IMG/VR virus record: IMGVR_UViG_3300027522_000012
Span: 1 to 35,655 of that record
Source of the DNA: a virus
Direction: 5' to 3' (one strand)
Length of the DNA: 35,655 bases
The translations under genes were made by a program, and so were the position numbers. The notes beneath the pieces were generated by a model. That model searched no databases. It saw only the letters and a list, made by a program, of their open reading frames with translations, and had not been told where the DNA came from. Shown here one piece after another: positions 24,901 through 33,700 of this stretch; the stretch's first letter is position 1; every line of letters starts with the position of its first letter.

Positions 24901-26581
24901 TAGTATAGTTCTTTGCATATGCTGTACCATCCCAAGTCTTAGTATAATCCTTAGTCCAAAGTTTTGTATAAATTTTAGTGTAATCTTTATTGTAAACTTT
25001 TTCATAATCCTTAGCCCACAACTTAGTGTAAGTTTTATTATAATCTTTTACATATATTTTAGTATACGCCGCAGCAAAGTCTCTAGTACTTCCAGACATA
25101 AAATTAACTTCTGCTGTATAAGTAACACTATATGTTTTAAGGAAATCTGTTACACCCTCATATGCTTTATTATAAACTAAAAATGTACCTGTGTAGATTT
25201 TTGTATAATCTTTTACATATGTTTTAACATAATCAGTACTGTAATCTTCAGCCCATAACTTTGTATAAGTTTTATCATAATTAGCACTATAATCTTTTGA
25301 CCATATCTTAGTCCACACTTTAGCGTAGTCTTTTGAATATGATGGACTCCATGCGCCTACATATATTTTAGTATATGCTTTACTGTAATCTTTTTCATAT
25401 GTTTTATTATATTCACCTGAATAAACTACAGCATAATCTTTAGACCAAATTTTAGTATATGTTTTAACATAATCTTTTGAGAAGCTACCGTCAAATGATC
25501 CTTCATATATCTTAGTATAACCTTTAGTGTAGGTCTTAACATAATCTTTATTGTAATCTGCTGAATAATCTTTAGTATATGTCTTTGTATAATCTTTTAA
25601 ATAAGTAACAGTAAATACATCTTCATTACTATCTACATAGGCTTTCGTATAACCTTTTGTATATGCTTTATTATAATCCTTAGACCAGATCTTAGTATAG
25701 GTCTTAACATAATTTTTGTTATAATCTTTAGACCAGATCTTAGTATACTCACCTACAAAGGCTCCAACATATGTTTTAACATAATTTTTATTATAGTCAG
25801 CTGTATAATCTTTAGACCAAAGTTTTGTATACTGACCAGAGTATTGTTTAGTATAATTTTTTACATAACCCTTAGACCAGTCCTTACTATAATCAGATTC
25901 ATAAGATGCTGAGTTAGTATACACTTTTGTATAAATTTTATTATAATCAGCACTATAATCTTTAGACCAAATTTTAGTATATGTTTTGGTATAATCTGTA
26001 GAGTAATCTTTAGTCCAAATTTTTGTATAATTTTTGTTATAGTCCTTAGACCATATCTTAGTAAAGTTTGCTTCACCAGCAAAAGCAACTAGCCCTACAT
26101 ATATTTTTGTATAAGCTTTTGTATAACTAACATCTGTAACATAAGCGGCTGGACCTGTATAAAAATTTGCTCCTAAATATGCCTTTGAATAATCTACAAG
26201 ACCAATACCATATGCACCACCTGAATCTGAGAATGCTGAAGCAAAATTTATAAAAGAACCTTGAGCATACATTTTCAAATACTCTAACCCACCAAGGAAA
26301 TCTGTATCACCAGCCCACTGCTTTGAATAATTTGTAAGGACAGAACCTAACCAATTTCTATCATATAGTTTTGTGTATGGAACTTCAGAAGTATATGCTT
26401 TAATATAACCATGCAGCTGGGTATTCTCATCTTTTAAATAGTGACCACTATAGCCTCCAAAGGTCCCTTCATATGCAGCACTATAGGACGTTAAGGGTGT
26501 GTGAGCTGTCGTACTTAGGTACGAGCGTACAAAGCCCTCGTCTGCTCCTATAAAAGATGATGCAAATTGTCTAGTGGCCAT
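18917..26581 (-). CDS. Giant tetrad-repeat fibre-like protein A (2554 aa) with glycine-rich tip
   Basis: Residues 1-167 form an aromatic-rich head (opening MATRQFASSFIGADEG) that grades into repeats. About 168-2150 are tetrads aromatic-x-Lys-x (YTKIWSKDYNKNY and similar). Stretches near 830-990 and 1080-1150 instead use aromatic-x-Gly-x (YTGTAPYTGTF). From about 2171 comes a non-repeat tip: three Trp-Lys/Glu motifs (NWEQAKKLWVREDDVWKEV and NWKLV), a beta domain, then a glycine-rich region (about 2355-2475, such as YIVGAGGAGGAA and GGGAGGGGAGG). That region resembles the polyglycine segments of T2-type gp38 adhesins and other phage tips. I infer a long fibre whose C-terminus contacts the host. 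It begins 16 nt after the 98-residue gene. The repeat makes automatic annotation difficult, since other frames stay open too. Confidence 0.87.
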   Translation of the reverse strand: MATRQFASSFIGADEGFVRSYLSTTAHTPLTSYSAAYEGTFGGYSGHYLKDENTQLHGYIKAYTSEVPYTKLYDRNWLGSVLTNYSKQWAGDTDFLGGLEYLKMYAQGSFINFASAFSDSGGAYGIGLVDYSKAYLGANFYTGPAAYVTDVSYTKAYTKIYVGLVAFAGEANFTKIWSKDYNKNYTKIWTKDYSTDYTKTYTKIWSKDYSADYNKIYTKVYTNSASYESDYSKDWSKGYVKNYTKQYSGQYTKLWSKDYTADYNKNYVKTYVGAFVGEYTKIWSKDYNKNYVKTYTKIWSKDYNKAYTKGYTKAYVDSNEDVFTVTYLKDYTKTYTKDYSADYNKDYVKTYTKGYTKIYEGSFDGSFSKDYVKTYTKIWSKDYAVVYSGEYNKTYEKDYSKAYTKIYVGAWSPSYSKDYAKVWTKIWSKDYSANYDKTYTKLWAEDYSTDYVKTYVKDYTKIYTGTFLVYNKAYEGVTDFLKTYSVTYTAEVNFMSGSTRDFAAAYTKIYVKDYNKTYTKLWAKDYEKVYNKDYTKIYTKLWTKDYTKTWDGTAYAKNYTKVWEKDYVKVYTKLWTKDYNKAYVKAYTKVWTKTYTTDYLKNYDKDYTKIYTRAFTKTYSKVWGSSEYGKDYDKDYVGAFTKVWTKSYIKEYTKVWNKDYTAVYEKAYLKAYQKAYSTDYAKNWVKQYTKIYVGAWTGTYTKIYQKAYSKDYTKIWTKSYTKAYSKDYSANYIKLYAAEYTAVYNKTWTRAYVKLTKDYLKTYTGSVNFVKIYQGLTNYEASYATTLNFTGDYTAEYIGSFGSYEKAFTKVWQGVYTGSELGYNKAYTGTAPYTGTFTKVYQSEGNFTGAETFNTSYIGTTKPYTKAYEGNATYTKTYTKDYTKIWADGSDNYTKIYSKDYNKAYVGLLNYNKDYVGLIYYTGVGSYTKDYLGTFVGAKDYVKAYMGIVAYTKLWEGATVADYSKDYTKVWSKVYTKDYDKIYTKIWTAVYTKLWSKDYHKDYVDTLGDNYVKTYSKDYQADYTKTWTTDYTKTYTKDYSADYTTVYTRIWQSADFSRIWDGPVDYVKAYTGAATWTGTQNYIVNYVKTYTGVLDYVKSYRTDVTYIGEVNYSKIYFKAYVGTLSFTGIHNFAGDVAYNKLYTGVASNYSIAGYLKLYEKDYLKNYTAVYTKIWEKDYVKDYSTDYLKTYTKIWSKDYVKDYLKDYTKIYTKIWNKDYIKEYTKVWQKAYTKIWNKDYLKIYVESYAKAYVKDYDKEYTKIWVGPTYYGGYESGSDETNYTKIYTKIWSKDYVKDYVHSFAKDYSKDYNKLYAKDYVDVYEGSFDANYTKVWAKIWVKDYDAIYLKNYVKAYDAAYTKIWVKTYTKAYDKIYEGSFDADYTKVYVKTYTKDYSKDYGKVYTKTWAQHWHKDYVKTYTKIWTKDYTKIYAKVWVGEYNKDYIKDYTKIYTKLWSKNYVKAYEGSFDGSFGANYTKIWVGPTYYGGYESGSDETNYTKIYAKVWVGSYVGVYNKDYVKDYDAVYTKIWSKNYVKTYEGSFDANYTKVWQKDYSTDYLKNYVKAYQLSWTKTYTTIYTKIWDKTYTKIWVGPTYYGGYESGSDETNYTKIYTKAWDKEYTKVWSKDYHVDWAKDYGKIWTKVYSKDYLKDYTKIWSKVWVGEYTKLWEKDYLKDYTTVYTKIWNKDYVKSYTKVWSKDYAVDYTKIYAKVWVGEYTKGWVKGYVKTYTKIYTKHYDAEWTKNWVKTYTTIYTKDYTTIYLKNYVKAYDANYTKIWTKNYLKNYVKDYETDYVKTYTKIWSKNYVKTYTTDYTKIWTKTYTKAYERIWAVWIAYYSGVTAYTSPKAYTASYTGILSYTGNYASGGFSKDYVKTYTTIYVKTYSKDYNKDYASDFSRNWHKLWQKDYGTEYGADYAKDWVGPTYYGGFASGSDTSVYNKVYGKVWTRDWAKSYDASYTAVYTGAFTKTYTKDYNKDYTKIWEKTYTKVYEGGSAGTRTFSAEVSFLNPATAVSYVSVKNYTTGLLFFALTNYLKTYTKAYTKVWTKIWSKDYNKDYTKIYADGDDNYTKIWTKTYTKDYSTDYTTVYNKDYVKTYEGEAIFNYRGTFDGLINYNKIYTKVYNLDTNFLQTYSPTYTGDQYFEIAYTGERTSHSTYVGPTNFVGSHSGALANTKPQLFIKKDDNWEQAKKLWVREDDVWKEVPYFHSKEGGNWKLVNIGYKHTDVYLDSHVGSAQANTASEYYLRGENDTTATPDTLGEFSSKGSATITGHEGAKTSYFVNEFNLKEFLDHKGRDSGTYPTMTTIHVGQQNQFDNYFVMGSNNAARPAIDLTGFASISINQTDGGSAQSFQHLVRIVTYNNGYIVGAGGAGGAAADNTAGADGANGGSAIKTDAHVKLFVENYGTIGGGAGGGGAGGLTMYSDPLTGDKSSEFTNQSGSGGGGGAGFPGGAAGATASAVTAASTAGQLLVGGTGAKPDISTTHNSRVSGGTGGVLGGIGYGANMDKTVTGVSTRTIWAMSGDGGIPGKAVDGFDAARVHFTGPGGSNRGNIAGDETFKLA
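20130..26080 (-). repeat. 12-bp-periodic coding array in fibre A
   Basis: About 6 kb of 12-bp periodicity encoding aromatic-x-Lys-x tetrads, more degenerate than the array in B and broken by Gly-type stretches (roughly 23130-24200) and by inserts that shift the aromatic spacing by two residues. Degenerate units continue toward 26480. Boundaries are approximate and come from the translated aromatic spacing. Confidence 0.83.
21701..22373 (-). repeat. Block shared with fibre B (copy in A)
   Basis: Gap-free counterpart of 13028-13700 at constant offset 8673, with matching TYYGG codons at 21801 and 22131 and matching AQHWH codons at 22354. Silent and replacement differences are scattered, for example Asp/Ser in ESG[S/D]DETN, so the copies have diverged since the event. 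Confidence 0.85.
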
Positions 26582-26597
26582 AGTTTAATTTATCCCA

Positions 26598-26894
26598 CTA
26601 ACTATATGTCTGATAATGTATGTCGCCATTGTTCCCACCTGAAGGTGCACCAGTAGTAACGGTTACTGCGTAACCACCATCATGGGAACCATCAAATGTT
26701 CTTGCTGTGAAAGATAATGATATATCATTGTTGACAGTGGCAGTTGCTAAACCTTTTGTATCAAACGTAACAATTGCACCATTGGCTCCTGCACCATATG
26801 TGCCTGTTATTCCTGATATTGTTGGTAGCGTTGCCGATTGTACATTTGCTGTGCTGTTAACAACTTCAACATTATTTACCTTGAGTGCGCCCAT
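26598..26894 (-). CDS. Small fibre-associated protein
   Basis: 98 residues with a beta-rich, Ala/Thr/Asn/Gly-rich composition: LPTISGITGTYGAGANG (23-39), then ISLSFTARTFDGSHDGG and a terminal GGNNGDIHYQTYS. The end motif GDIxYQ/K after Gly/Asn is frequent in phage fibre and collar proteins, where it marks a short surface domain. No chaperone or catalytic site is visible. It overlaps the S74 protein gene by 23 nt, is preceded by an excellent AAAGGAGAT site and ends 16 nt before giant fibre A. It may be a connector between the short fibre and A, or a separate minor virion protein; both are inference. Confidence 0.6.
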   Translation of the reverse strand: MGALKVNNVEVVNSTANVQSATLPTISGITGTYGAGANGAIVTFDTKGLATATVNNDISLSFTARTFDGSHDGGYAVTVTTGAPSGGNNGDIHYQTYS

Positions 26895-27555
26895 CTTCTA
26901 TCTCCTTTAAATCGTCGACTTCTTGTTTTAAATTTTTGACTGCATCTATAAGCAAAGGAATTAGAGATTGATATTTAACAGATAACTTTCCATCATCTCT
27001 TTCGTTTACCAAGTATGGAAGAACATTTTGTACTTCCTGAGCTATAACACCTATATCTGTTTGACCGTCTCTATGATCCTTAGCATCCCACTCAAATAAA
27101 TAACCATTTATCTGTTCAAGAATTTCCCATGTATCAGGTATTGCTCTTACATTAAGTTTTAAAGTTTGATCAGATGTGTAACTTGCTTCAAGGTCACCAA
27201 ATGCTCTTATGTTATTAGCATAGACATTACCCCAAGCCTTTGTAGCTGTGCCCATATCTAATGTTAAGTTAGCAGCTGGATGTGTTGCTGAACCAATAAT
27301 TAAATTAGCAGAGGCAGATGTTGTACCACCTCTTAACTGTGTGTTAGCCACTAGATAGTTACTTGAAAAGTATCCATTGACGTGACCGTTGCCAGTTGTT
27401 TCAGCGTGATTAGTACCACTTGGTTGAGCCACAGCTGCAGTAGTTATAACAACAGTACTCAAGTCATATGTAATACGGTTTGTTAAATCTACCCACTCAC
27501 TAAACGTATCAGTTGTAGGTGCTACGTTTGCTCCTGTATATGTTGTCTTAGCCAT
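26872..27555 (-). CDS. Short fibre protein with S74 intramolecular chaperone domain
   Basis: 227 residues. The first 120 are a Thr/Asn/Ala-rich beta region with GTATKAWGNVYANNIRAFGDL just before the chaperone, a typical fibre-to-chaperone junction. Residues about 121-225 form a Peptidase_S74 domain: YTSDQTLK (126-133) carries the conserved Ser128-Asp129 pair, followed by the EILEQINGYLFEW and DIGVIAQEVQNVLP blocks and a C-terminal helix (LLIDAVKNLKQEVDDLKE). In this family the domain trimerises the fibre and then cleaves itself off just before the Ser. Cleavage here would leave a mature part of about 127 residues, unusually short. An AGAGGGT site precedes the ATG, and the gene overlaps the upstream one by 8 nt. 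Confidence 0.83.
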   Translation of the reverse strand: MAKTTYTGANVAPTTDTFSEWVDLTNRITYDLSTVVITTAAVAQPSGTNHAETTGNGHVNGYFSSNYLVANTQLRGGTTSASANLIIGSATHPAANLTLDMGTATKAWGNVYANNIRAFGDLEASYTSDQTLKLNVRAIPDTWEILEQINGYLFEWDAKDHRDGQTDIGVIAQEVQNVLPYLVNERDDGKLSVKYQSLIPLLIDAVKNLKQEVDDLKEIEDGRTQGK

Positions 27556-27763
27556 TGGACCCTCTAATGATACTATGTAGCATCTGTTTAATTTCGTGTA
27601 TGTCTTGTTTTAAATTATTTACGTCTTGTACCAAATCATTAGCCTTTTTATCTTGTTCTCTCTTTGCCTTGTACATACTATATGCAGTTCTATCAGTATT
27701 TATAACTGCACGAGAATTAGTATCTCTAACAAGATGTTTTTCTTCTGTTGCTACTATCGCCAT
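27548..27763 (-). CDS. Small coiled-coil protein
   Basis: 71 residues, opening MAIVATEEKHLVRDTNSRA. Residues about 33-66 form a charged heptad-like helix (KREQDKKANDLVQDVNNLKQDIHEIKQML), consistent with a coiled coil. No other domain is seen. It sits between the large DUF4815-type protein and the S74 protein and overlaps the latter by 8 nt. I recall small proteins with a similar start near baseplate genes in marine T4-like phages but cannot name a function. The ribosome-binding site is weak, so translation may depend on coupling to the upstream gene, which ends one base before it. Confidence 0.6.
   Translation of the reverse strand: MAIVATEEKHLVRDTNSRAVINTDRTAYSMYKAKREQDKKANDLVQDVNNLKQDIHEIKQMLHSIIRGSNG
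27697..27704 (-). promoter_or_regulatory. TATAAATA match inside a gene (weak candidate)
   Basis: An exact TATAAATA on the minus strand within the 71-residue gene, about 140 nt before the S74 protein start. T4 late promoters can lie inside upstream genes, but several chance matches are expected in DNA this AT-rich. Confidence 0.2.
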
Positions 27764-27764
27764 T

Positions 27765-30700
27765 TTATATACTCAATGCTATAGCTCGGAAATCTTTGAT
27801 AGCTGGTGCTGTTGCAGTGCTATCAGATAGTAGAACTATTTTTATTGCAAACATTTTATATGTATTAAATTTAGATCCATCACTATTGAAGTATGTTACT
27901 ACTGAACTGTTTTGAGGATCTTTAAATGCTGTCTGTGGAAGAGTAACTGTCGATACATCTGCTGCAACATTATTTGCAAATTGTATTGCTTCATCTAATA
28001 TAATTGTTGTAGTACTTGCAGATTTTACTGTAGCTATTTGATAGTCAGTATTAGGATCACTGTTTGTTATTTTAACTAATGTACCTGCTGATAATGTACT
28101 TGCTTGATTACTTGCTGTAGTAATAGTTGTGTTACCAAATGTTTTAGCTTTCTCAACAAATACTGTTGCAGGTGTTTTAGGTAATTGATATTCATACTCT
28201 CTGTAATCTAATCTATTATCAACATTACTGAAATGATCAGGTCCTATTAAATCTAGTTCAGTCCAATGTCTATCATAGAATGTACTATTATCTTCTTCGT
28301 TTAATAATTTACCATAAACTTTAATGTTGCAATTATCTTTACCAGGTTTAAATGCTGTTACATATACTCTAAGATCCTCTGCGTCTAAACCATCATCTAA
28401 TGTTACAGTCTTAGAAACATAACTACAAGTAGCATTACCTTGACCTGTAAGATGTTCATTAGTAGCATCATTATTAATTTGATTCTCGTATATGTTGAAT
28501 CCTAATGTTTGTGAATCTATCATAGGAGATATTCTTGCACTGTTAGTACTCATCTTAAAGTATGTTTTAAAGTTACCAGTTAAGTCATTGCTCTTACTTT
28601 TTATAACAGCCTTTTCTCTCATATGGAATCTATCATTAGTTCTAATTTGAGTATTACCAGTATCTCCTGAAGCTGTATTAGCATGAATATATAACTCTAC
28701 ATCTGTAGATGATGGGTTTGTTTTATATAATACAGGTTCTAAATAACTTACTGCTTTATCATTAATACTGCTTATTGTAGCATTAGCATATGACTCTGCA
28801 CCTACTATATCTGCATCAGCTGCAAATTTAAATGCTGAACTTGATGCTGTAGAATCTTCTATATGCATATCTTTTGTTGAACTATCATAATAGTACACTA
28901 TACCAGTAGGTGTTTTACTAACTGCTATACCAGTTGTATTGGCTATTAATGGGTAACCTTTTAATATAATTTGTGTTGAGTTTGTTACACTATCAATCTC
29001 TACAATGTCTTGAGCAGTTGTATTTGAGAATGTAAGGAAGTCCCCTGCTGCATACTCAGTATTAAATGCTGTACCACTACCAGTCACAATTGTATTAGAT
29101 GTAGACATAGTGGCCGTACCAGTTGTTTGAGCTGTGGCATTAACTTGGTATACCATCTCACCTTGTTTGAAGTTACCATTAATACCCGTAAGCGATAAAT
29201 ATTCATTGGCTTTATTATAGAATGTTACTACACCTGCGTTTGCATTATTAGTAGTAAATCCAGCTCTATATAAAGTAAATTTAATATCCTCATCAATTAA
29301 TGGTTTCCAAGCAAGATTGTTTGTTGACATAAACATGCTTCCCATAAATTGATCTACCACTACTGGTTGACTTGTGGCCACATCTGTTCCACCAGTTTTA
29401 GATATCCATAGTTGATAGTCAGGACTATTACCATCAGGTATTACTACAAAACAATATTCTTCAGTAGTAGAAAGAAATATAGGTCCATCAAAAACTATTA
29501 CTGATGCTGTGGCACCGTCTGCGCTTGTATTAATTTGAGAAGATCTCAAATGCTTTCTACCAAAAGGTATTAAGTCTGGTGCTGGAACACCACCTAATGT
29601 TTTTCTAATTTCTACTGTTACACCAAGTGTAGGATCTTTGGAAGCAAAATATAAATCCATTGATATAAGTTGAATGCCAGCTGTCTGTTCAAAATCTGGA
29701 TTACTTATTTTAAATGTCTGAGCCATTGGATCTGTACCATTTTGTCTCCATGGGATAATACCACCTCGACTCCAAGATGTTAGTACTGTTCTAGTTGCAA
29801 CTTCTTCTACTTGTATCATTGATATGGTAGGAGCTCGAGTACTCATCTCTATGGTACCTGTCTCTACACCAAAGTTAAATGCATTGAAAGGTTCATCTGC
29901 TATTGATACTGCATTATTTACTATATTTGAATAAGTTGCATTATCAGCTAATACTAGATGTCTTTCGCCAACATAAAATTCCCCTTGAGGTATATGCAAA
30001 ATACCAAACATCTCACCATTTGCATCAGTTGTAAGACTATCACCATAAGCACCAGATCCATAAATTGTACTTTTACCAAAATGAGTTGCGTTTGTAGATA
30101 AAGCAGGCCTTGTATTAGCGTCCATGTTTACACCATCAAAATATAGATAATGTCTTACATTTGGTCTTAGACTCCATGCATGGAAATGAATCATTTGTTC
30201 TCTTATGTATGGCTGCATTCTTACATCTGTTACAAACTCTCCAACATTCTGTGTTGTTGTAGTAGTTTCATTATTAAAAAGGTTTCTTGTTATTAATTCC
30301 TCTCTATCTAGAGAGTTCATCCCACTCACTGACCACCTAATTCCATCATTACTACTACCTGTAGTCCACGATCTTTGATTTGTCTCACTGAGTGTTCGTC
30401 TATCAACTTCTGTCAGTGATTCAATTGAATTCAATCCTTCTATAAGTGCGTCAAACGGTGTAGCTAAATCTATATCTAATGTTAAGGCTAAGTCTGGATT
30501 ATTTCTTATCTCTGAGAACCCATCATAATTAGGAAACAAATCCATTTTACCATTCCATTGCCAATTACTTTGTGTTACAGCACGTGCTATTGTTGCAAAT
30601 CTTTGACTGGCAAATGGTGTAGCAATATAAGGATGTGTAATAACATCCCCAGTAATTGCTGTATTACTATGACCAACAATAGTTAAATTTAAAGCGTTTT

Positions 30701-33700
30701 GTTTAAATTTTGGAATAATAGTTTGCTCTGATTTATTTCTACCAGCGTTCCAATCTTCATCATCTGTTCTAGCTATTTTTAAATCAACAAAATTATCTAC
30801 TAAGAAACCTTGTTTAAATCTATCTACAGCATTATTAGATTCAGCAGGGATAGTTAAATCTTTTGTTTGTTTTTCTAATAAGTTTAATGAAGTATAATAT
30901 TCAAGACGATTTACTCTTTGATCAAGCTGTCCTATATCCTTCATTGTATAATTACGTGATTGCTTGGCTGAAGCTATAACTGCATAATCCATTCTATTTG
31001 CCGCAGTAGCTTCTTTAGATGATAGTGTGGGATATGCTGGAACTAATACAGTAGCCAATGTCATAGCGTCATTTTTGTCTCTTGGTGTAAGTGGACTAGT
31101 ACCAGGTGCACCTTGTACCGTTTCCATTAATCCCTGAGGATTCAAAAATACTTTATCTATTCTTGGTAAATAATATTGGTAATCAAATTCAAAGTTTTGA
31201 TTTGGTGCAGCTATAGAATGTTCACTTGCAGCAAACGCTACTGCTACATTTGGATTAATAGTTGCTGCGCCTACTGTTGCAGATTGTACTGCTGTGTTAG
31301 CTGCCACTGGTCTAAAGTCTACAGCATTCCTTAAATCTATTCCTTCACCAGTTAATTCCGATATAAAAACTGGTATCTCTTCTGTCTTAACATATTCATT
31401 TGAACCATTAGCAGTAGTATCATCAACTGGATATGAATCTACTGTGAAGAAACCTTTACCACCACCTGATGTATCTTTCTTAAAATGCCTTACTTTTGCT
31501 ACAAAGAAATCATTTGCTACAAATGATTGTGCATTAGAATAATTTTTATATATTTTACCTAAACCATAGAAGGCATCTTTTTGGCCTGTATCTAATCTAA
31601 AACTATCTGTGTAATCTAACACTGTACTATTAGCTGCAGTAGTTCCATCCCAATATGCTTGGTTAGCAACATAGATAGCTTGTACATCTAGCACGTCTGT
31701 TAAACCTAAGGACCATGGACCATTTATTCCACCAGCATTATTACTACATACTATTTTTACAAATGATGTAGCTAATGTTTTATCTACTTGTGGTGCACTT
31801 ATTTTTTTAACATTATGATATACATGCACTGGTAATGTTTGAGAACCATGAAGTGCTTTACCTCTTGTAGCATTAATTGTTACCGTGTTAGAATTTGTAC
31901 CAACAAATACATTAGATGTTGAACCTTCCATATTAATTGCAACGTCTACAGGGAAGTAACGTGCATGTGTCTTTCCTGATACACCTGCACCAAAGTTATT
32001 TGCTGTTACCATTAATGTGTTACTAACCACAGATGTAATTCTATGTGTGTTTGCTGATTGTACTGTTATAAAGTCACCTGCTTTATACTCAGTTGTAAAT
32101 AAAGTACTTGTACCAGTTACATTACCAGCTCCACTACTTACCGCTACTGTACCTGTTAATGAAACTGTTTGTGCAGTACTATTATTAGATACTGCTATCC
32201 AATCTTTTTCTTGTGTATCATTTAAAAACGCACTTGCTGTATATGGAAATGTTTCTGTTCCTGTTACTGCAAATGTAACTGAACCATTAGTTGCCAAAGA
32301 ACCATCTGTCTTTGCTGTTCTATAAATATATTGGTTATTAGAAGTACCATTTATACTTAATGATTTAACTCCTTGTCTACCAACACCAGTTACTAATGTT
32401 CTAAAATTTGTTTCTTTTAATGAAGCATTAGCATTATCATCTAATACAACATCTGCTAGACCTTGTGCACTATACCATATTGATCTTACATCTTGATATT
32501 TTTGACCTTGGTTCATTGCTATATCAAATAAATATAATCTATATCTACCAAGAGGAGCACCAACTGTATTTCCATCATACTCTATAGATCTTATTTTTGC
32601 AGTACCTAAAATGTTAGAAGTGAATGTAGGATTGACTCCTGATACAACACTTGTATTAGAAGTTGCTGGAACAGTTGGTACAGCTGTACCTAATGAAGAC
32701 GATAGTCTGTTAGCTGCTGTATCTAATAATTTTACTTCGGCACCAAAGTTAAATGCAAAATGACCAATAGATTCATCAACCAATTGATAGTTACCATAGT
32801 TACTTGCTACAACTGCGGAAGAAACATTTTGTGTTGTGTCAGCTTTTGGAATAGCTAGTCTTGATGCACCTATTGAACTTACATTATAACCACCTACATA
32901 AGCATTACCAGCACCAACAGTTATATTAAGATGTGTGGTGTTACCTGATATACCTTCTGATATTGCACTAAATTGTTTTGTTACATAGTCGCCACTTTCT
33001 TCTTTTGTACGTTTGGCTAATCTGTCACCAATTTTATTATATACTGATTCTTGTTTAAGGGTTACAATTTTACCACTTTCGTATCTTGCTATGATAAAGA
33101 AGTTGTTAGTTGATTCTGCACTAGCAACTGTATTAACAACTAGTGTTGGTGTTAATTTTAATCTAAAAGCTCCTGGTGCATTCTCGTTTTGGAAACCACT
33201 TGCGTTATCAGTTAATGATGTATCGTTTGTATTATTAGCAATTGTTTCAGTAGTATTAAATCCTACTGCTATATTGTTAGGTACATTTGTATAATCACTA
33301 ACCATTACTGATTGTTGTGATATTTGTGAGAAGTGACCTTTTTGGAATAAGACACCTTCATTAACTTCAAATCTTTTTGCTAGTCCTATTGTTAAGAAGT
33401 CTGTGTTACCAGCAGCGTCATTAAAACTTGTGTTGGCTACTGTTATTATATTTTTCTTTGTAAGAGATACAGCAAATAATTCTAAGTTAGCATTTGATCC
33501 TGTACTTGTTACAATGTTTGCTACTGAAGGTATGTCTGTAATTTTAAACGATACACCTTGTGATGCTACATTGTTAAATGATGTACCAATAATACCACCT
33601 GTGCTATTTGTTGTAAGATTAGCAGATGCATTTGTACCATATGTAGAACTAAATGTTATTGTATCAGCATTAGAATAACTTGAACCAGTATTGCTTGTTA

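Noticed and set aside
32323-32332. TATAAATA-like string on the plus strand
   Set aside because: Inside a minus-strand gene and on the strand with no genes; expected by chance in AT-rich DNA.
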